Assembly (NCBI RefSeq): GCF_021462285.1
Contig: NZ_CP082787.1
Span: 4,836,001-4,900,000 of the forward strand
From: Serratia entomophila
GTDB lineage: Bacteria > Pseudomonadota > Gammaproteobacteria > Enterobacterales > Enterobacteriaceae
Reading direction: 5' to 3'
DNA: 64,000 bases
This document shows, piece by piece, positions 1 to 12,236 of this stretch (position 1 is the first letter of the stretch; the number at the start of each line of letters is the position of its first letter). The position numbers were made by a program, and so were the translations under genes. Below the pieces are notes generated by a model. That model saw nothing but the letters and a program-made list of their open reading frames with translations. It searched no databases and was not told the origin of the DNA.

Positions 1-29
1 GCTTTAATGGTCGGCTTGTACTCAGCCAT
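1..29 (-). CDS. pstC: PstC, phosphate ABC transporter permease (N-terminal fragment)
   Basis: Only the first nine codons are inside the window, reading M-A-E-Y-K-P-T-I-K on the minus strand. A GAGAG ribosome binding site lies just upstream. The gene sits directly after pstS in the same direction, which is the family order pstSCAB-phoU, and the residues resemble enterobacterial PstC starts. PstC is one of the two inner-membrane permease subunits of the high-affinity phosphate importer. The identification rests mainly on context, because so little of the protein is visible. Confidence 0.75.
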
Positions 30-87
30 AGATTACTCTCTGTTTGAACCCTGGCAGACCCAAATGGGTTGGGCCCAGAAAAACTGA

Positions 88-115
88 GTGGGGCGCGGTG
101 AGTCCCGCGCCCCTG
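88..115 (-). other. pstS-pstC intergenic hairpin
   Basis: An 8-bp GC-only stem (90-97 pairing with 106-113, arms GGGGCGCG and CGCGCCCC) around an 8-base loop directly follows the pstS stop. On the minus strand it is followed a few bases later by a short T run. Hairpins here are usual in pst operons and are thought to protect or attenuate the message, so that the binding protein is made in excess over the membrane subunits. Whether this one terminates or only stabilises cannot be told from sequence. Confidence 0.6.
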
Positions 116-120
116 CGTTG

Positions 121-1161
121 TTAGTACAGCGCTTTACCGGAACTGTCTTTTACGTTGGTTTTCCATGCTGCGCGCACCTGCTCAACCACTTCGTTCGGCA
201 GGGAAGCGTAATCCAGGTCGTTAGCCTGTTTGGCGCCGGTTTTGTACGCCCAGTCGAAGAACTTCAGCACTTCGGCGCCCTGAGCAGGGTTCTTCTGCTC
301 TTTGTGCACCAGGATGAAAGTGGTGGAGGTGATAGGCCACGCGTTCTCACCTTTCTGGTTGGTCAGGTCCTGAGCGAAGGTCTTGCTCCAGTCCACGCCT
401 TTGGCGGCGTTGCTGAAGCTCTCTTCGGTCGGGCTCACCGGCTTGCCGTCTGCGGAGATAAGCTTGGTGTAGGCCAGGTTGTTCTGCTTGGCGTAGGCGT
501 ACTCAACGTAGCCGATGGAGCCCGGCAGACGCTGTACGAAGGCGGCGATGCCGTCGTTGCCCTTGCCGCCCAGGCCGGTTGGCCAGTTAACGGTGGAGCC
601 GGCGCCGATTTTCTCTTTCCACTGCGCGTTGGCTTTGGTCAGGTAGCTGGTGAACACGAACGAGGTGCCCGAACCGTCAGCGCGGCGCACCACGGCGATG
701 TTTTGATCCGGCAGCTTCACGCCCGGGTTCAGCTTGGCGATCGCCGGGTCATTCCACTTCTTCACGTTGCCCAGGTAGATATCGCCCAGGGTTTTACCGT
801 CCAGGGTCAGTTCGCCGGATTTGATGCCAGGAATATTGACCGCCAGCACCACGCCGCCGATCACGGTCGGGAATTGGAACAGGCCGTCAGCCGCCAGCTT
901 GTCGTCAGACAGCGGGGCATCGGAGGCGCCAAAGTCAACGGTGTTGGCAACGATCTGCTTCACGCCGCCAGAGGAGCCGATCCCCTGATAGTTAACTTTG
1001 TTGCCGGTTTCTTTCTGATAAGAATCTGCCCACTTGGCGTAAACCGGAGCGGGGAATGTCGCACCTGCACCGGTCAGGCTGGCAGCAGCGAACGCGGACA
1101 CGGCGGTCAGGGAGAAAGTCGCTGCCACAATACTGGCGACGGTGGTACGCATCAGTTTCAT
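121..1161 (-). CDS. pstS: PstS, periplasmic phosphate-binding protein
   Basis: Periplasmic receptor of the high-affinity phosphate ABC importer; it hands phosphate to PstC/PstA and takes part in PhoR signalling through PhoU. The 346 residues equal the E. coli length. The N-terminus is a Sec signal peptide (basic MKLMR, hydrophobic core, A-F-A cleavage near residue 25), followed by the conserved mature start [12 protein letters not shown]. Phosphate-binding segments are intact ([19 protein letters not shown]). The start is supported by a strong AGGAGG-type ribosome binding site. The gene is preceded by tandem Pho boxes, so PhoB control is expected, and is followed by a hairpin and pstC. Confidence 0.98.
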   Translation of the reverse strand: MKLMRTTVASIVAATFSLTAVSAFAAASLTGAGATFPAPVYAKWADSYQKETGNKVNYQGIGSSGGVKQIVANTVDFGASDAPLSDDKLAADGLFQFPTVIGGVVLAVNIPGIKSGELTLDGKTLGDIYLGNVKKWNDPAIAKLNPGVKLPDQNIAVVRRADGSGTSFVFTSYLTKANAQWKEKIGAGSTVNWPTGLGGKGNDGIAAFVQRLPGSIGYVEYAYAKQNNLAYTKLISADGKPVSPTEESFSNAAKGVDWSKTFAQDLTNQKGENAWPITSTTFILVHKEQKNPAQGAEVLKFFDWAYKTGAKQANDLDYASLPNEVVEQVRAAWKTNVKDSSGKALY

Positions 1162-1238
1162 AATCCCTCCTAATGGGATATTTAAAATCGACTTTGAGTC
1201 GTTTTAATCAGAGTAAGTATTGCTGCAGGAGGGAAAAT

Positions 1239-1278
1239 AGGACAGTTTGGTGACAGAAAAATGTACGCAATATGACAG
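1239..1278 (-). promoter_or_regulatory. Two tandem Pho boxes of pstS
   Basis: Four heptamers recur with an exact 11-base period on the minus strand: CTGTCAT (1272-1278), CGTACAT (1261-1267), CTGTCAC (1250-1256) and CTGTCCT (1239-1245), each followed by four mostly A/T bases. This is the PhoB-binding architecture (a 7-base repeat, 4-base spacer, 7-base repeat) twice over, which fits two PhoB dimers in tandem. It lies about 80-120 bases upstream of the pstS start codon and so should replace the -35 element of the pstS promoter under phosphate starvation. Confidence 0.92.
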
Positions 1279-1449
1279 TTATATTACACTCAACCAGGCC
1301 AGGTTAACTCACTATAGAAATCAGCACTTTAAATACAAAACACCTCAATTATTAATCAATAAAAAAACCGTTTTCACCCTGCCTATCCGCTTGAATATGA
1401 CAACTTTTATCCAAAATGCCGCTTCAGCGTCGTTGTTGTTACCGCCATG

Positions 1450-1477
1450 AAAAAAGCCGGCGCAGCGGCCGGCTTTT
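1450..1477 (-). terminator. Rho-independent terminator of glmS
   Basis: A ten-base stem with arms AAAAGCCGGC and GCCGGCTTTT, followed by a T run on the minus strand, lies 20 bases after the glmS stop codon. It ends the glmUS transcript before the pstS promoter region. Confidence 0.9.
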
Positions 1478-1496
1478 CGATGATGCCTGAAAGAAA

Positions 1497-3326
1497 TTAC
1501 TCTACGGTGACAGACTTCGCCAGGTTGCGCGGCTGGTCAACGTCGGTGCCTTTGATCAGCGCCACGTGGTAAGACAGCAGCTGCAACGGCACGGTATAGA
1601 AGATAGGGGCCACGATCTCTTCAACGTGCGGCAATGGGATGATGGTCATGCCTTCGCTGCTGACGAAACCGGCGTCCTGATCGGCGAACACGTACAGCTG
1701 GCCGCCGCGCGCGCGCACCTCTTCAATATTCGACTTCAGCTTCTCCAGCAGTTCGTTGTTCGGCGCCACCACGATCACCGGCATATCGGCATCGATCAGC
1801 GCCAGCGGGCCGTGTTTCAGCTCGCCCGCCGCATAGGCTTCGGCGTGAATGTAGGAGATCTCTTTCAGCTTCAGCGCCCCTTCCATGGCGATTGGGTACT
1901 GATCGCCGCGGCCGAGGAACAGCGCGTGATGCTTGTCGGAGAAACCTTCCGCCAGCGCTTCGATGTTTTTGTCCATCGACAGCATCTGCTCGATGCGCGC
2001 CGGCAATGCCTGCAGCGCGTGCACGATATCGTGCTCTACGCTTTCCGCCATGCCCTTCAGGCGGCCCAACCGCGCCACCAGCATCAGCAATACCGCCAGC
2101 TGGGTGGTGAACGCCTTGGTGGAGGCTACGCCGATTTCGGTGCCGGCCTTGGTCATCAGCGCCAAATCGGATTCACGCACCAGCGAAGAACCGGCAACGT
2201 TGCACACCGCCAGCGACCCCAGGTAGCCCAGCTCTTTGGACAGGCGCAGCGCCGCCAGGGTATCGGCGGTTTCGCCAGACTGAGACAGCGTGATGATCAG
2301 GCTGCCCGGGCGCACCGCCGATTTGCGGTAGCGGAATTCGGAGGCGATTTCGACGTCGCAAGGCACACCGGCCAGCGCTTCGAACCAGTAGCGCGCCACC
2401 ATGCCGGAGTGATAAGAGGTGCCGCAGGCGATAATCTGCACGTGCTGTACCTTCGCCAGCAGTTCGTCGGCACGCGGGCCCAGCTCGCTCAGGTTGATTT
2501 GGCCATGGCTGAAACGCCCTTCCAGGGTGTTTTTCAGCGCCAGCGGCTGCTCGTAGATCTCTTTTTGCATGTAGTGGCGATATGCGCCCTTGTCGCCGGC
2601 GTCGTATTGCACCTGAGATTCGATCTCAGGGCGCTCAACCGGGGTGCCCTGCTTATCGAAGATGCTGACGGAACGGCGGGTCACTTCCACCACGTCGCCT
2701 TCTTCCAGGAAGATAAAGCGACGGGTCACCGGCAGCAGCGCCAGCTGATCGGAGGCGATAAAGTTTTCACCGACGCCGCGGCCAATCACCAGCGGGCTGC
2801 CGGAACGCGCAGCCACCAGCACGTTGGGATCGCGGCTGTCCATCACCACGGTGCCGTAGGCGCCGCGCAGCTGCGGGATCACCCGCTGAACCACTTCCAA
2901 CAGCGTGCCGCCCTGCTTTTGCTCCCAGTGCACCAGGTGAGCAATCACTTCGGTGTCGGTTTCCGAGCTGAAACGGTAACCGCGCTCGATCAACAGCTCG
3001 CGCAGCGGCTCGTGGTTTTCGATGATGCCGTTATGCACCACGGTAATGTAATCAGAAACATGCGGGTGCGCATTCGCTTCGGTCGGTTCGCCGTGGGTCG
3101 CCCAGCGGGTATGGGCGATACCGGTGCCGCCGTGCAGTTCATGCTGCTCCGCAGCTTCGGAAAGCGCATTCACCTTGCCTACGCGGCGCAGGCGACTGAC
3201 GTTGCCTTCGGCATCAACCACCGCCAAACCGGCGGAGTCGTAACCCCGGTACTCGAGGCGGCGTAAACCTTCCAACAGAATTTCTGCAATATCACGTTGC
3301 GCTACTGCGCCTACAATTCCACACAT
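1497..3326 (-). CDS. glmS: GlmS, glutamine-fructose-6-phosphate aminotransferase
   Basis: First step of hexosamine synthesis: makes glucosamine-6-phosphate from fructose-6-phosphate and glutamine for peptidoglycan and LPS. At 609 residues it matches E. coli. The N-terminus MCGIVG places the catalytic cysteine directly after the initiator methionine, and the class-II amidotransferase domain (HTRWATHG near residue 72) is intact. Two SIS sugar-isomerase domains follow ([17 protein letters not shown], ending in the conserved KSVTVE). It lies 296 bases after glmU in the same direction. In E. coli the glmUS message is processed and glmS is activated by the GlmZ small RNA; here the leader carries an ERIC insertion, so that control may differ in detail. 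Confidence 0.98.
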   Translation of the reverse strand: MCGIVGAVAQRDIAEILLEGLRRLEYRGYDSAGLAVVDAEGNVSRLRRVGKVNALSEAAEQHELHGGTGIAHTRWATHGEPTEANAHPHVSDYITVVHNGIIENHEPLRELLIERGYRFSSETDTEVIAHLVHWEQKQGGTLLEVVQRVIPQLRGAYGTVVMDSRDPNVLVAARSGSPLVIGRGVGENFIASDQLALLPVTRRFIFLEEGDVVEVTRRSVSIFDKQGTPVERPEIESQVQYDAGDKGAYRHYMQKEIYEQPLALKNTLEGRFSHGQINLSELGPRADELLAKVQHVQIIACGTSYHSGMVARYWFEALAGVPCDVEIASEFRYRKSAVRPGSLIITLSQSGETADTLAALRLSKELGYLGSLAVCNVAGSSLVRESDLALMTKAGTEIGVASTKAFTTQLAVLLMLVARLGRLKGMAESVEHDIVHALQALPARIEQMLSMDKNIEALAEGFSDKHHALFLGRGDQYPIAMEGALKLKEISYIHAEAYAAGELKHGPLALIDADMPVIVVAPNNELLEKLKSNIEEVRARGGQLYVFADQDAGFVSSEGMTIIPLPHVEEIVAPIFYTVPLQLLSYHVALIKGTDVDQPRNLAKSVTVE

Positions 3327-3497
3327 CAGTTGTATTCCTAATTAAACGCCTTTCGGGGCGCTTTCGATGTCCTGACCTGATTTTCGCCGGTTTTTACCGT
3401 GCGGCCCCGAGCCTGTAGATGGTGGGGTTATTATGTTTTGTATTGGGCTCTGCATTGGAGCGCAATATAAAACATACTCTTATACTACCTACTACCG

Positions 3498-3616
3498 CCC
3501 AATAGATTTCGGGCTGCAGCTAGGCGGCAAATGTCAGAATCCCCAGGAGCTTACTCAAGTAAGTGACTGGGGTTCTGGCATGAAGCCAACAACGCTGCAG
3601 TTCGAAATATGAAGGG
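3498..3616. repeat. ERIC element between glmU and glmS
   Basis: A 119-base imperfect palindrome. The outer ends are inverted copies (CCCAATAGATTTCGGGCTGC at 3498-3517 against the complement of 3595-3616). The centre (3540-3571) holds the ERIC core: ATCCCCAGGAGCTTAC, then AAGTAAGTGACTGGGG, the region used by the standard ERIC primers. ERICs are non-autonomous intergenic repeats of Enterobacterales. This copy begins six bases past the glmU stop and is transcribed in the glmUS message, where it can fold into a long hairpin. Confidence 0.93.
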
Positions 3617-3622
3617 CGCCTC

Positions 3623-4993
3623 CTATTTCTTCTTCACCGGGCGCTGCCAGCCCTGGATATGCACCTGCTTGACGCGGCTCAGCACCAGCTCATCGTCGCC
3701 GATATCACGGGTGACCGTAGTGCCGGCGGCGATGGTGGAGCCTTTGCCGACCGACACCGGCGCCACCAGCTGGGTATCGGAACCGACGAACACGCCGTCG
3801 CCGATAATGGTCTTGTGCTTATTGGCGCCATCGTAGTTGCAGGTGATGGTGCCGGCGCCGATATTCACGTCGTCGCCAATCTCGGCATCGCCCAGATAGC
3901 TCAGGTGGCCGGCTTTCGAACCTTTGCCGAGGCGCGCCTTTTTCATTTCCACGAAGTTGCCGACGTGTGCGCCGGCCGCCAGTTCGGCGCCGGGGCGCAG
4001 ACGAGCGAAAGGCCCGACGGTGCAGGCGGCCTCCAGCACTGCGTCTTCCAGCACGCTGTATGGGCTGATCTCGCAGTCGTCGCCGATAATGCAGTTCTTG
4101 ATGACGCAGCCGGCGCCGATTTTCACCCGGTCACCCAGCTTGACGCGGCCTTCGATAATGACGTTGGCATCAATAGAGATGTCGCGGCCGTGGACAAGTT
4201 CCCCGCGCAGGTCGAAACGCGCCGGATCCAGCAGCATAACGCCGGCCAGCAGCAGCTTTTGAGACTGTTCCGACTGATACACGCGCTCAAGCGTCGCCAG
4301 CTGCAGGCGGTTGTTGACGCCTTCCACTTCGCTCAGGCGCGCCGGGTGCACCGCCTCAATCTTTTTGCCGTCGGCATGGGCCAGGGCGATGATGTCGGTG
4401 ATGTAGTACTCACCCTGTGCATTGTCGTTGTTCAGCATCCCCAGCCAGCGTTTAAGGTCACGCCCATTGGCCACCAGGATGCCGGTGTTGATTTCGTTAA
4501 TCTGGCGCTGCGCTTCGCTGGCATCCTTGTGCTCGACGATGCCCACCACCTCGCCGTTTTCACGCACGATGCGGCCGTAGCCGCTTGGGTCGTCCAGTTT
4601 TACCGTCAGCAGGCCGATACCGCCCTGCGGCTTGGCCGCCAGCAGGCGAGTGAGCGTATCGACAGAGATCAGCGGCACGTCGCCGTACAGCATCAGCACG
4701 TCTTCGTCGTCGGCAAAATGCGGCGCAGCCTGCTGCATGGCGTGGCCGGTGCCCAACTGCTCCGCCTGCAGCACCCAGTTCAGGGCGCCGTCCGACAGGG
4801 TGCTTTTCAGCAGATCGCCGCCGTGGCCGTACACCAGATGGACATTTTGCGCGCCCAGTTTCATCGCGGCATCAATGACGTGCTGCACCATTGGCTTGCC
4901 CGCCAACGGATGTAACACCTTGGGAAGATCGGAATACATGCGTGTTCCCTTGCCCGCGGCGAGGATCACCACACTCATTGCGCTGTTCGACAT
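3623..4993 (-). CDS. glmU: GlmU, bifunctional GlcNAc-1-P uridyltransferase / glucosamine-1-P acetyltransferase
   Basis: Makes UDP-GlcNAc in two steps in the cytoplasm: C-terminal acetylation of glucosamine-1-phosphate, then N-terminal uridylylation. The nucleotidyltransferase motif LAAGKGTRM is at residues 11-19. The C-terminal half is a left-handed beta-helix of hexapeptide repeats (such as [12 protein letters not shown] and [11 protein letters not shown]) ending in the basic RPVKKK tail. The ATG at 4993 gives 456 residues, the E. coli length, with AGG six bases upstream. A TTG two codons earlier is also open but would add residues. Essential gene, cotranscribed with glmS. Confidence 0.97.
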   Translation of the reverse strand: MSNSAMSVVILAAGKGTRMYSDLPKVLHPLAGKPMVQHVIDAAMKLGAQNVHLVYGHGGDLLKSTLSDGALNWVLQAEQLGTGHAMQQAAPHFADDEDVLMLYGDVPLISVDTLTRLLAAKPQGGIGLLTVKLDDPSGYGRIVRENGEVVGIVEHKDASEAQRQINEINTGILVANGRDLKRWLGMLNNDNAQGEYYITDIIALAHADGKKIEAVHPARLSEVEGVNNRLQLATLERVYQSEQSQKLLLAGVMLLDPARFDLRGELVHGRDISIDANVIIEGRVKLGDRVKIGAGCVIKNCIIGDDCEISPYSVLEDAVLEAACTVGPFARLRPGAELAAGAHVGNFVEMKKARLGKGSKAGHLSYLGDAEIGDDVNIGAGTITCNYDGANKHKTIIGDGVFVGSDTQLVAPVSVGKGSTIAAGTTVTRDIGDDELVLSRVKQVHIQGWQRPVKKK

Positions 4994-5221
4994 AAGCAAC
5001 CTGATAACTCCATTTTGATAGACGAAAGTAAAACCGTTTAGTGACGAAATTACTACATATTTCTCTGCACGAACCGGGCGCAGGCCGCACGGGCATTGGC
5101 TTGCCGCAAAACCGGCTAATTTTGCGCCGCAGCGAAAAAACTGTCGGCATTCGGCGACGTTTCACCCGCCATATCGGGGGTTATACACCACAATGGCGGC
5201 CGGTTTGAAACAGTTATTTTA
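4994..5221. other. glmU upstream region without a gene
   Basis: This region lies between the atpC terminator and glmU and should hold the glmUS promoter. It is moderately AT-rich near glmU. No operator could be assigned with confidence, and the reading frames crossing it on the minus strand match no family recognised here. Confidence 0.5.
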
Positions 5222-5223
5222 AA

Positions 5224-5256
5224 GTAAAAAAAAAGCGACCCTATAGGCCGCTTTCT
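5224..5256 (-). terminator. Terminator of the atp operon
   Basis: A stem with arms AAAGCGGCC and GGGTCGCTTT (one mismatch) around a TATA loop, followed by a run of nine T on the minus strand. It lies about 30 bases after the atpC stop codon. Confidence 0.9.
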
Positions 5257-5287
5257 TAAATTTGGGTGCCAGCTAAGCACCCAAACA

Positions 5288-5707
5288 TTACATCGCTTTT
5301 CTGGTGAGCTCGATAACGCGCAGTTTTGCGATCGCTTTCGCCAGTTCAGCGGATGCCTGAGCATAGTCGACATCGCCATGAGAGCTGCGAATATGTTCTT
5401 CAGCTTTACGCTTAGCTTCCAGCGCTCTCGCTTCGTCGAGGTCAGTTCCACGGATAGCAGTGTCCGCCAACACGGTGACCACGCTCGGCTGTACCTCAAG
5501 GATACCGCCGGACAGGTAGATGAACTCTTCTTCACCGTGCTGTTTAACAATACGCACCATGCCAGGCTTGATGGCAGTCAGCAGCGGCGCATGGCCAGGG
5601 AAGATCCCCAGTTCACCTTCGCTGCCTGTCACCTGGATCTTTTGCACCAGGCCGGAAAACATCTGTTTTTCCGCGCTGACTACATCCAGATGGTAAGTCA
5701 TAGCCAT
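5288..5707 (-). CDS. atpC: AtpC, F1 ATP synthase epsilon subunit
   Basis: Central-stalk subunit of F1 that couples rotation to catalysis and can inhibit ATP hydrolysis. Length is 139 residues, as in E. coli. The N-terminal beta-sandwich is recognisable ([27 protein letters not shown]), as is the two-helix C-terminal domain ([14 protein letters not shown] to VIELTRKAM). It is last in the operon, 20 bases after atpD, and is followed by the operon terminator. Confidence 0.98.
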   Translation of the reverse strand: MAMTYHLDVVSAEKQMFSGLVQKIQVTGSEGELGIFPGHAPLLTAIKPGMVRIVKQHGEEEFIYLSGGILEVQPSVVTVLADTAIRGTDLDEARALEAKRKAEEHIRSSHGDVDYAQASAELAKAIAKLRVIELTRKAM

Positions 5708-5727
5708 ATCACCCTCCTCTCAAGGCG

Positions 5728-7199
<1,472 letters not shown>

Positions 7200-7208
7200 A
7201 TAACCTGG

Positions 7209-8072
7209 TTAAACCGCGGAGGCTCCCGAAACGATCTCGGTGAGTTCCTGAGTGATGCTGGCCTGACGAGCCTTGTTGTAAACCAACTGCAGCTCTTTGA
7301 TCAGGCTACCGCCGTTATCGGTTGCGGCTTTCATCGCGACCATTCGTGCGGCCTGCTCGCTGGCCAGGTTTTCCACGACGCCCTGATAAACCTGCGACTC
7401 CACATAACGGCGCAGCAAGGTATCAAGCAGCACTTTTGGATCGGGTTCATACAGGTAATCCCAAGGTGTTTTCTTCAGCTCTTCGTCATCGGCTGGCGGT
7501 AACGGCAGCAGCTGAATGACCTGCGGCTCCTGGGACATCGTATTGACAAATTTGTTGCTGACAATGTACAGCTTGTCCAAACGACCTTCGTCGTAGGCTT
7601 GCAGCATCACTTTCACCGGCCCGATCAGATCCGACAGGGAAGGTTTATCCCCCATGCCGGTCACCTGGGCAACCACGTTGCCGCCCACGGAACCAAAGAA
7701 AGAGGCCGCTTTAGAGCCAATCAGCGCCAAATCGGTTTCAACGCCTTTTTCGGACCAGCCTTTCATCTCCGCCAGCAGCTTTTTGAACAGGTTGATGTTC
7801 AAGCCGCCGCAGAGACCACGGTCAGTAGACACCACCAGATACCCGACGCGCTTAACGTCACGCTCATCCAGGTACGGGTGCTTGTACTCCAGATTCCCTA
7901 ACGCAAGGTGACCAATCACTTTGCGCATGGTTTCTGCATAAGGACGGCTGGCCGCCATGCGTTCCTGCGATTTACGCATTTTGGAGGCGGCGACCATTTC
8001 CATCGCTTTAGTGATCTTTTGCGTGTTTTGCACGCTAGCGATCTTACTACGTATCTCTTTTGCGCCGGCCAT
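7209..8072 (-). CDS. atpG: AtpG, F1 ATP synthase gamma subunit
   Basis: The rotating central shaft of F1. The 287 residues match E. coli. The N-terminal coiled-coil helix has the family signature [20 protein letters not shown], and the C-terminal helix ends [21 protein letters not shown]. The conserved DRGLCGGLN segment is near residue 85. It lies 59 bases after atpA and upstream of the atpD gap. Confidence 0.98.
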   Translation of the reverse strand: MAGAKEIRSKIASVQNTQKITKAMEMVAASKMRKSQERMAASRPYAETMRKVIGHLALGNLEYKHPYLDERDVKRVGYLVVSTDRGLCGGLNINLFKKLLAEMKGWSEKGVETDLALIGSKAASFFGSVGGNVVAQVTGMGDKPSLSDLIGPVKVMLQAYDEGRLDKLYIVSNKFVNTMSQEPQVIQLLPLPPADDEELKKTPWDYLYEPDPKVLLDTLLRRYVESQVYQGVVENLASEQAARMVAMKAATDNGGSLIKELQLVYNKARQASITQELTEIVSGASAV

Positions 8073-8131
8073 CTCTGCTTCTCCTCAGTGCCAGACGGCC
8101 TGCTGTCTTTCAACAGCAGGACCGTTCGACG

Positions 8132-9673
8132 TTACCAGGACTGGGTTTTCTTGAAGGTCTCGAGCACGCCTTTCAGCTTGCCTTCGATCTCGTCGTTGAA
8201 GTTGCCAGTTTGGTTGATGTGGTTCAGCAGTTCGGCGTGCTCGCGGTCCGCATAAGCGACCAGAGCGGCTTCGAAGCTCACAACTTTTGCGACTTCGACG
8301 TCGTTCAGGTAACCGCGTTCTGCGGCAAACAGCACCAGAGACTGTTGTGCGACCGACATCGGCGCATACTGTTTCTGTTTCAGCAGCTCGGTCACTTTCT
8401 GACCGTGGCTCAGCTGTTTGCGGGTCGCATCATCCAGATCGGAAGCGAACTGGGAGAACGCGGCCAGTTCACGATACTGCGCCAGAGCGGTACGGATACC
8501 ACCGGACAGTTTTTTCATGATCTTGGTCTGCGCTGCGCCACCCACACGGGATACGGAGATACCCGGGTTAACTGCCGGACGAATACCGGAGTTGAACAGG
8601 TTGGATTCCAGGAAGATCTGACCGTCGGTAATCGAGATTACGTTGGTCGGAACGAACGCGGAAACGTCACCCGCCTGGGTTTCAATGATCGGCAGAGCGG
8701 TCAATGAACCGGTTTTACCTTTGACTTCACCCTTGGTGAAGGCTTCAACGTATTCGGCGTTAACGCGCGCAGCACGCTCCAGCAAACGGGAGTGGAGGTA
8801 GAATACGTCGCCCGGGTAAGCTTCACGACCTGGCGGACGACGAAGCAGCAGGGAGATCTGACGGTAAGCAACGGCCTGCTTGGACAGGTCATCGTATACG
8901 ATCAGCGCATCTTCACCGCGGTCACGGAAGTATTCGCCCATCGCACAACCGGCATATGGCGCCAGGTATTGCAGTGCGGCGGATTCAGACGCGGTAGCCA
9001 CCACAACGATGGTGTTGGCCAGTGCGCCGTGCTCTTCCAGTTTGCGCACCACGTTAGCGATGGTGGACGCTTTCTGGCCGATAGCCACGTAAACGCATTT
9101 GATGCCGGAGTCGCGTTGGTTGATGATCGCATCGATCGCCAGCGCGGTTTTACCGGTCTGACGGTCACCGATCACCAGCTCACGCTGGCCACGGCCGATT
9201 GGAATCATGGCGTCGACGGATTTGTAGCCAGTCTGAACCGGCTGGTCGACGGATTGACGCTCGATAACGCCAGGGGCGATGGCTTCAACCGGAGAGAAAC
9301 CGTCGTTCTCAACCGGGCCTTTACCGTCGATAGGTGCGCCCAGGGTGTTAACAACGCGGCCCAGCAGGCCGCGGCCAACCGGAACTTCCAGAATACGGCC
9401 GGTGCACTTAACCTTCATGCCTTCGGCCAGATCCGCGTACGGACCCATTACCACGGCACCTACGGAGTCGCGCTCCAGGTTCAATGCGATTGCGTAACGG
9501 TTGCCTGGCAGCGCGATCATCTCGCCCTGCATGACTTCGGCCAGACCGTGTACGCGGATGATCCCGTCGCTGACGGAAACGATAGTACCTTCATTGTGAG
9601 CTTCGCTCACTACATTGAACTGAGCAATGCGCTGCTTGATCAGTTCGCTGATTTCGGTGGAATTCAGTTGCAT
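8132..9673 (-). CDS. atpA: AtpA, F1 ATP synthase alpha subunit
   Basis: Non-catalytic nucleotide-binding subunit of the F1 hexamer. Length is 513 residues, as in E. coli. Walker A GDRQTGKT is at 169-176. The alpha/beta family segment ending RPGIS is present in its usual form ([14 protein letters not shown] near 364). The N-terminal [16 protein letters not shown] binds delta. It is twelve bases downstream of atpH. Confidence 0.99.
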   Translation of the reverse strand: MQLNSTEISELIKQRIAQFNVVSEAHNEGTIVSVSDGIIRVHGLAEVMQGEMIALPGNRYAIALNLERDSVGAVVMGPYADLAEGMKVKCTGRILEVPVGRGLLGRVVNTLGAPIDGKGPVENDGFSPVEAIAPGVIERQSVDQPVQTGYKSVDAMIPIGRGQRELVIGDRQTGKTALAIDAIINQRDSGIKCVYVAIGQKASTIANVVRKLEEHGALANTIVVVATASESAALQYLAPYAGCAMGEYFRDRGEDALIVYDDLSKQAVAYRQISLLLRRPPGREAYPGDVFYLHSRLLERAARVNAEYVEAFTKGEVKGKTGSLTALPIIETQAGDVSAFVPTNVISITDGQIFLESNLFNSGIRPAVNPGISVSRVGGAAQTKIMKKLSGGIRTALAQYRELAAFSQFASDLDDATRKQLSHGQKVTELLKQKQYAPMSVAQQSLVLFAAERGYLNDVEVAKVVSFEAALVAYADREHAELLNHINQTGNFNDEIEGKLKGVLETFKKTQSW

Positions 9674-9685
9674 GCTCCAGTCCCC

Positions 9686-10219
9686 TTAAGACTGCAAGAC
9701 GTCTGTCAGGCGTTCAAGACGACCGCGAACGCTGCCATCAATCACCATATCGCCGGCGCGGACGATAATGCCGGCCAGTACAGACTTGTCAATTTTGCAA
9801 TTCAGCTTAACTTTGCGTGACAGACGTTTTTCCATCGCAGCGGCAATTTTAGCCTGCTGTTCGTCACTCAGTGCGCTCGCAGAGAGCACTTCGACTTCGA
9901 CGGTGGATTCCAGCGAGGCGCGCAGTTCGATGAACTGCTGCAGCACGGCAGGAAGAACCAATAAACGTCCATTTTCGGCCATTACACGGATAAAGTTCTG
10001 GCCATGTTCGTCGAGCTGTTCGCCACAAACCGCGATGAACGTCTTGGACAGCGTCTCTGGCGCAACCGCGCCAGACAGCAGTTCAGAAATCTGTTCATTG
10101 CGAGTGACAACAGCCGCAAACGCCAGCATGTCCTGCCAGCGCTCTACGCTTTTATGCTCAACGGCAAAGTCAAAAGCTGCTTTGGCGTAGGGGCGAGCTA
10201 CAGTTACAAATTCAGACAT
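9686..10219 (-). CDS. atpH: AtpH, F1 ATP synthase delta subunit
   Basis: Peripheral-stalk subunit joining the top of F1 to the b dimer. Length is 177 residues. The N-terminal six-helix domain begins [19 protein letters not shown], and the C-terminal part contains the family motif near [25 protein letters not shown]. It lies 14 bases after atpF. Confidence 0.97.
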   Translation of the reverse strand: MSEFVTVARPYAKAAFDFAVEHKSVERWQDMLAFAAVVTRNEQISELLSGAVAPETLSKTFIAVCGEQLDEHGQNFIRVMAENGRLLVLPAVLQQFIELRASLESTVEVEVLSASALSDEQQAKIAAAMEKRLSRKVKLNCKIDKSVLAGIIVRAGDMVIDGSVRGRLERLTDVLQS

Positions 10220-10233
10220 CAGCCCCTCCCTCC

Positions 10234-10704
10234 TTACAGTTCAGCGACCAGTTTATCAACGATGTCGCTGTTAGCAGCTTCATCCACGGAACGTTCGATG
10301 ATCTTCTCGGCGCCGGCAATTGCCAGCATCGCGACTTGCTTACGCAACTCTTCACGAGCGCGCTTACGTTCGGCTTCGATCTCAGCCTGAGCCTGCGCCA
10401 CGATTTTGTTACGTTCCTGCTCGGCTTCGGCTTTCGCTTCATCCATGATCTGAGCTTTGCGTTTGTTCGCTTGCTCGATGATCACCTGAGCTTCTGCTTT
10501 AGCAGTTTTCAGCTGGTCGGTCGCATTGGCTTGCGCTAAGTCCAGATCTTTTTTGGCACGCTCTGCAGAAGCGAGACCGTCAGCAATTTCTTTCTGACGC
10601 TTCTCGATGGCAGCCATGATCGGCGGCCATACGTACTTCATGCAGAACCAGACAAACAGAACGAACGCGATGGCCTGGCCGAGGATTGTTGCGTTAAGAT
10701 TCAC
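10234..10704 (-). CDS. atpF: AtpF, F0 ATP synthase subunit b
   Basis: Forms the dimeric peripheral stalk. Length is 156 residues: one N-terminal membrane helix ([24 protein letters not shown], about residues 3-26), then a long charged coiled coil rich in A, E, K and Q to the C-terminus. Size and layout match E. coli AtpF. Confidence 0.97.
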   Translation of the reverse strand: MNLNATILGQAIAFVLFVWFCMKYVWPPIMAAIEKRQKEIADGLASAERAKKDLDLAQANATDQLKTAKAEAQVIIEQANKRKAQIMDEAKAEAEQERNKIVAQAQAEIEAERKRAREELRKQVAMLAIAGAEKIIERSVDEAANSDIVDKLVAEL

Positions 10705-10761
10705 AGCACAATGCCTCTTTAAAAGTTAATAGTGTGGTTTCAGTGTAGAGAAATTCTCTAC

Positions 10762-11019
<258 letters not shown>

Positions 11020-11050
11020 TCAGTTTAAAAGTGCAAGTGTTTTAAGAAAA

Positions 11051-11848
<798 letters not shown>

Positions 11849-11852
11849 TTAG

Positions 11853-12236
11853 TTAAGTTCGGTAACTGTTAATCACGGCCGGTGCCACTATCTGCACCAC
11901 TAACACCGCTAAATAGGTCAGGCCAAGCGGTATAAACTCCGCCTTGAACACCCCCAGCGCCACGATCAGCAAAACGATGGTGATCACGACCTTTAGCCCC
12001 TCGCCGACGGCGAACGACCAGGCAACCCGTCCGGGCGCCGGCGTCTGCGCCTGATGGCGCAAGGCAAACAGCATAAACATTGCACTCGGCAACCAGGCGG
12101 CAAGACCGCCAGCCAACGCCGAAGCGCTCCATTCCAGGCTTTTCAGCAGGAAAACAGCGCTGATCAGAACAAAAGTCATTAACTGCAGAAACAGCAGTTT
12201 ACGTGCGACTTTCCCGCTGTAAAGGGACACAGACAT
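11853..12236 (-). CDS. atpI: AtpI, ATP synthase assembly-associated membrane protein
   Basis: First gene of the atp operon. Small membrane protein (127 residues, four predicted helices) thought to help c-ring assembly; not required for ATP synthase activity in E. coli. The ATG at 12236 (MSVSLYSGKVARKL) matches the E. coli start; the frame stays open 31 codons further upstream, but that part is unlike the family. The segment FALRHQAQTPAPGRVAW is strongly conserved. Twenty-two bases separate it from atpB. Confidence 0.93.
   Translation of the reverse strand: MSVSLYSGKVARKLLFLQLMTFVLISAVFLLKSLEWSASALAGGLAAWLPSAMFMLFALRHQAQTPAPGRVAWSFAVGEGLKVVITIVLLIVALGVFKAEFIPLGLTYLAVLVVQIVAPAVINSYRT

Noticed and set aside
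1247..1450. 67-codon frame between pstS and glmS
   Set aside because: It runs through the Pho boxes and into the glmS terminator and has no recognisable similarity or good ribosome binding site.
1566..3266. 566-codon open frame on the plus strand opposite glmS
   Set aside because: Histidine-, glutamine- and arginine-rich translation typical of an antisense shadow of a GC-rich gene. glmS itself is complete and conserved.
4994..4999. TTG start two codons upstream of the glmU ATG
   Set aside because: The ATG at 4993 gives the family length of 456 and has a suitable ribosome binding site.
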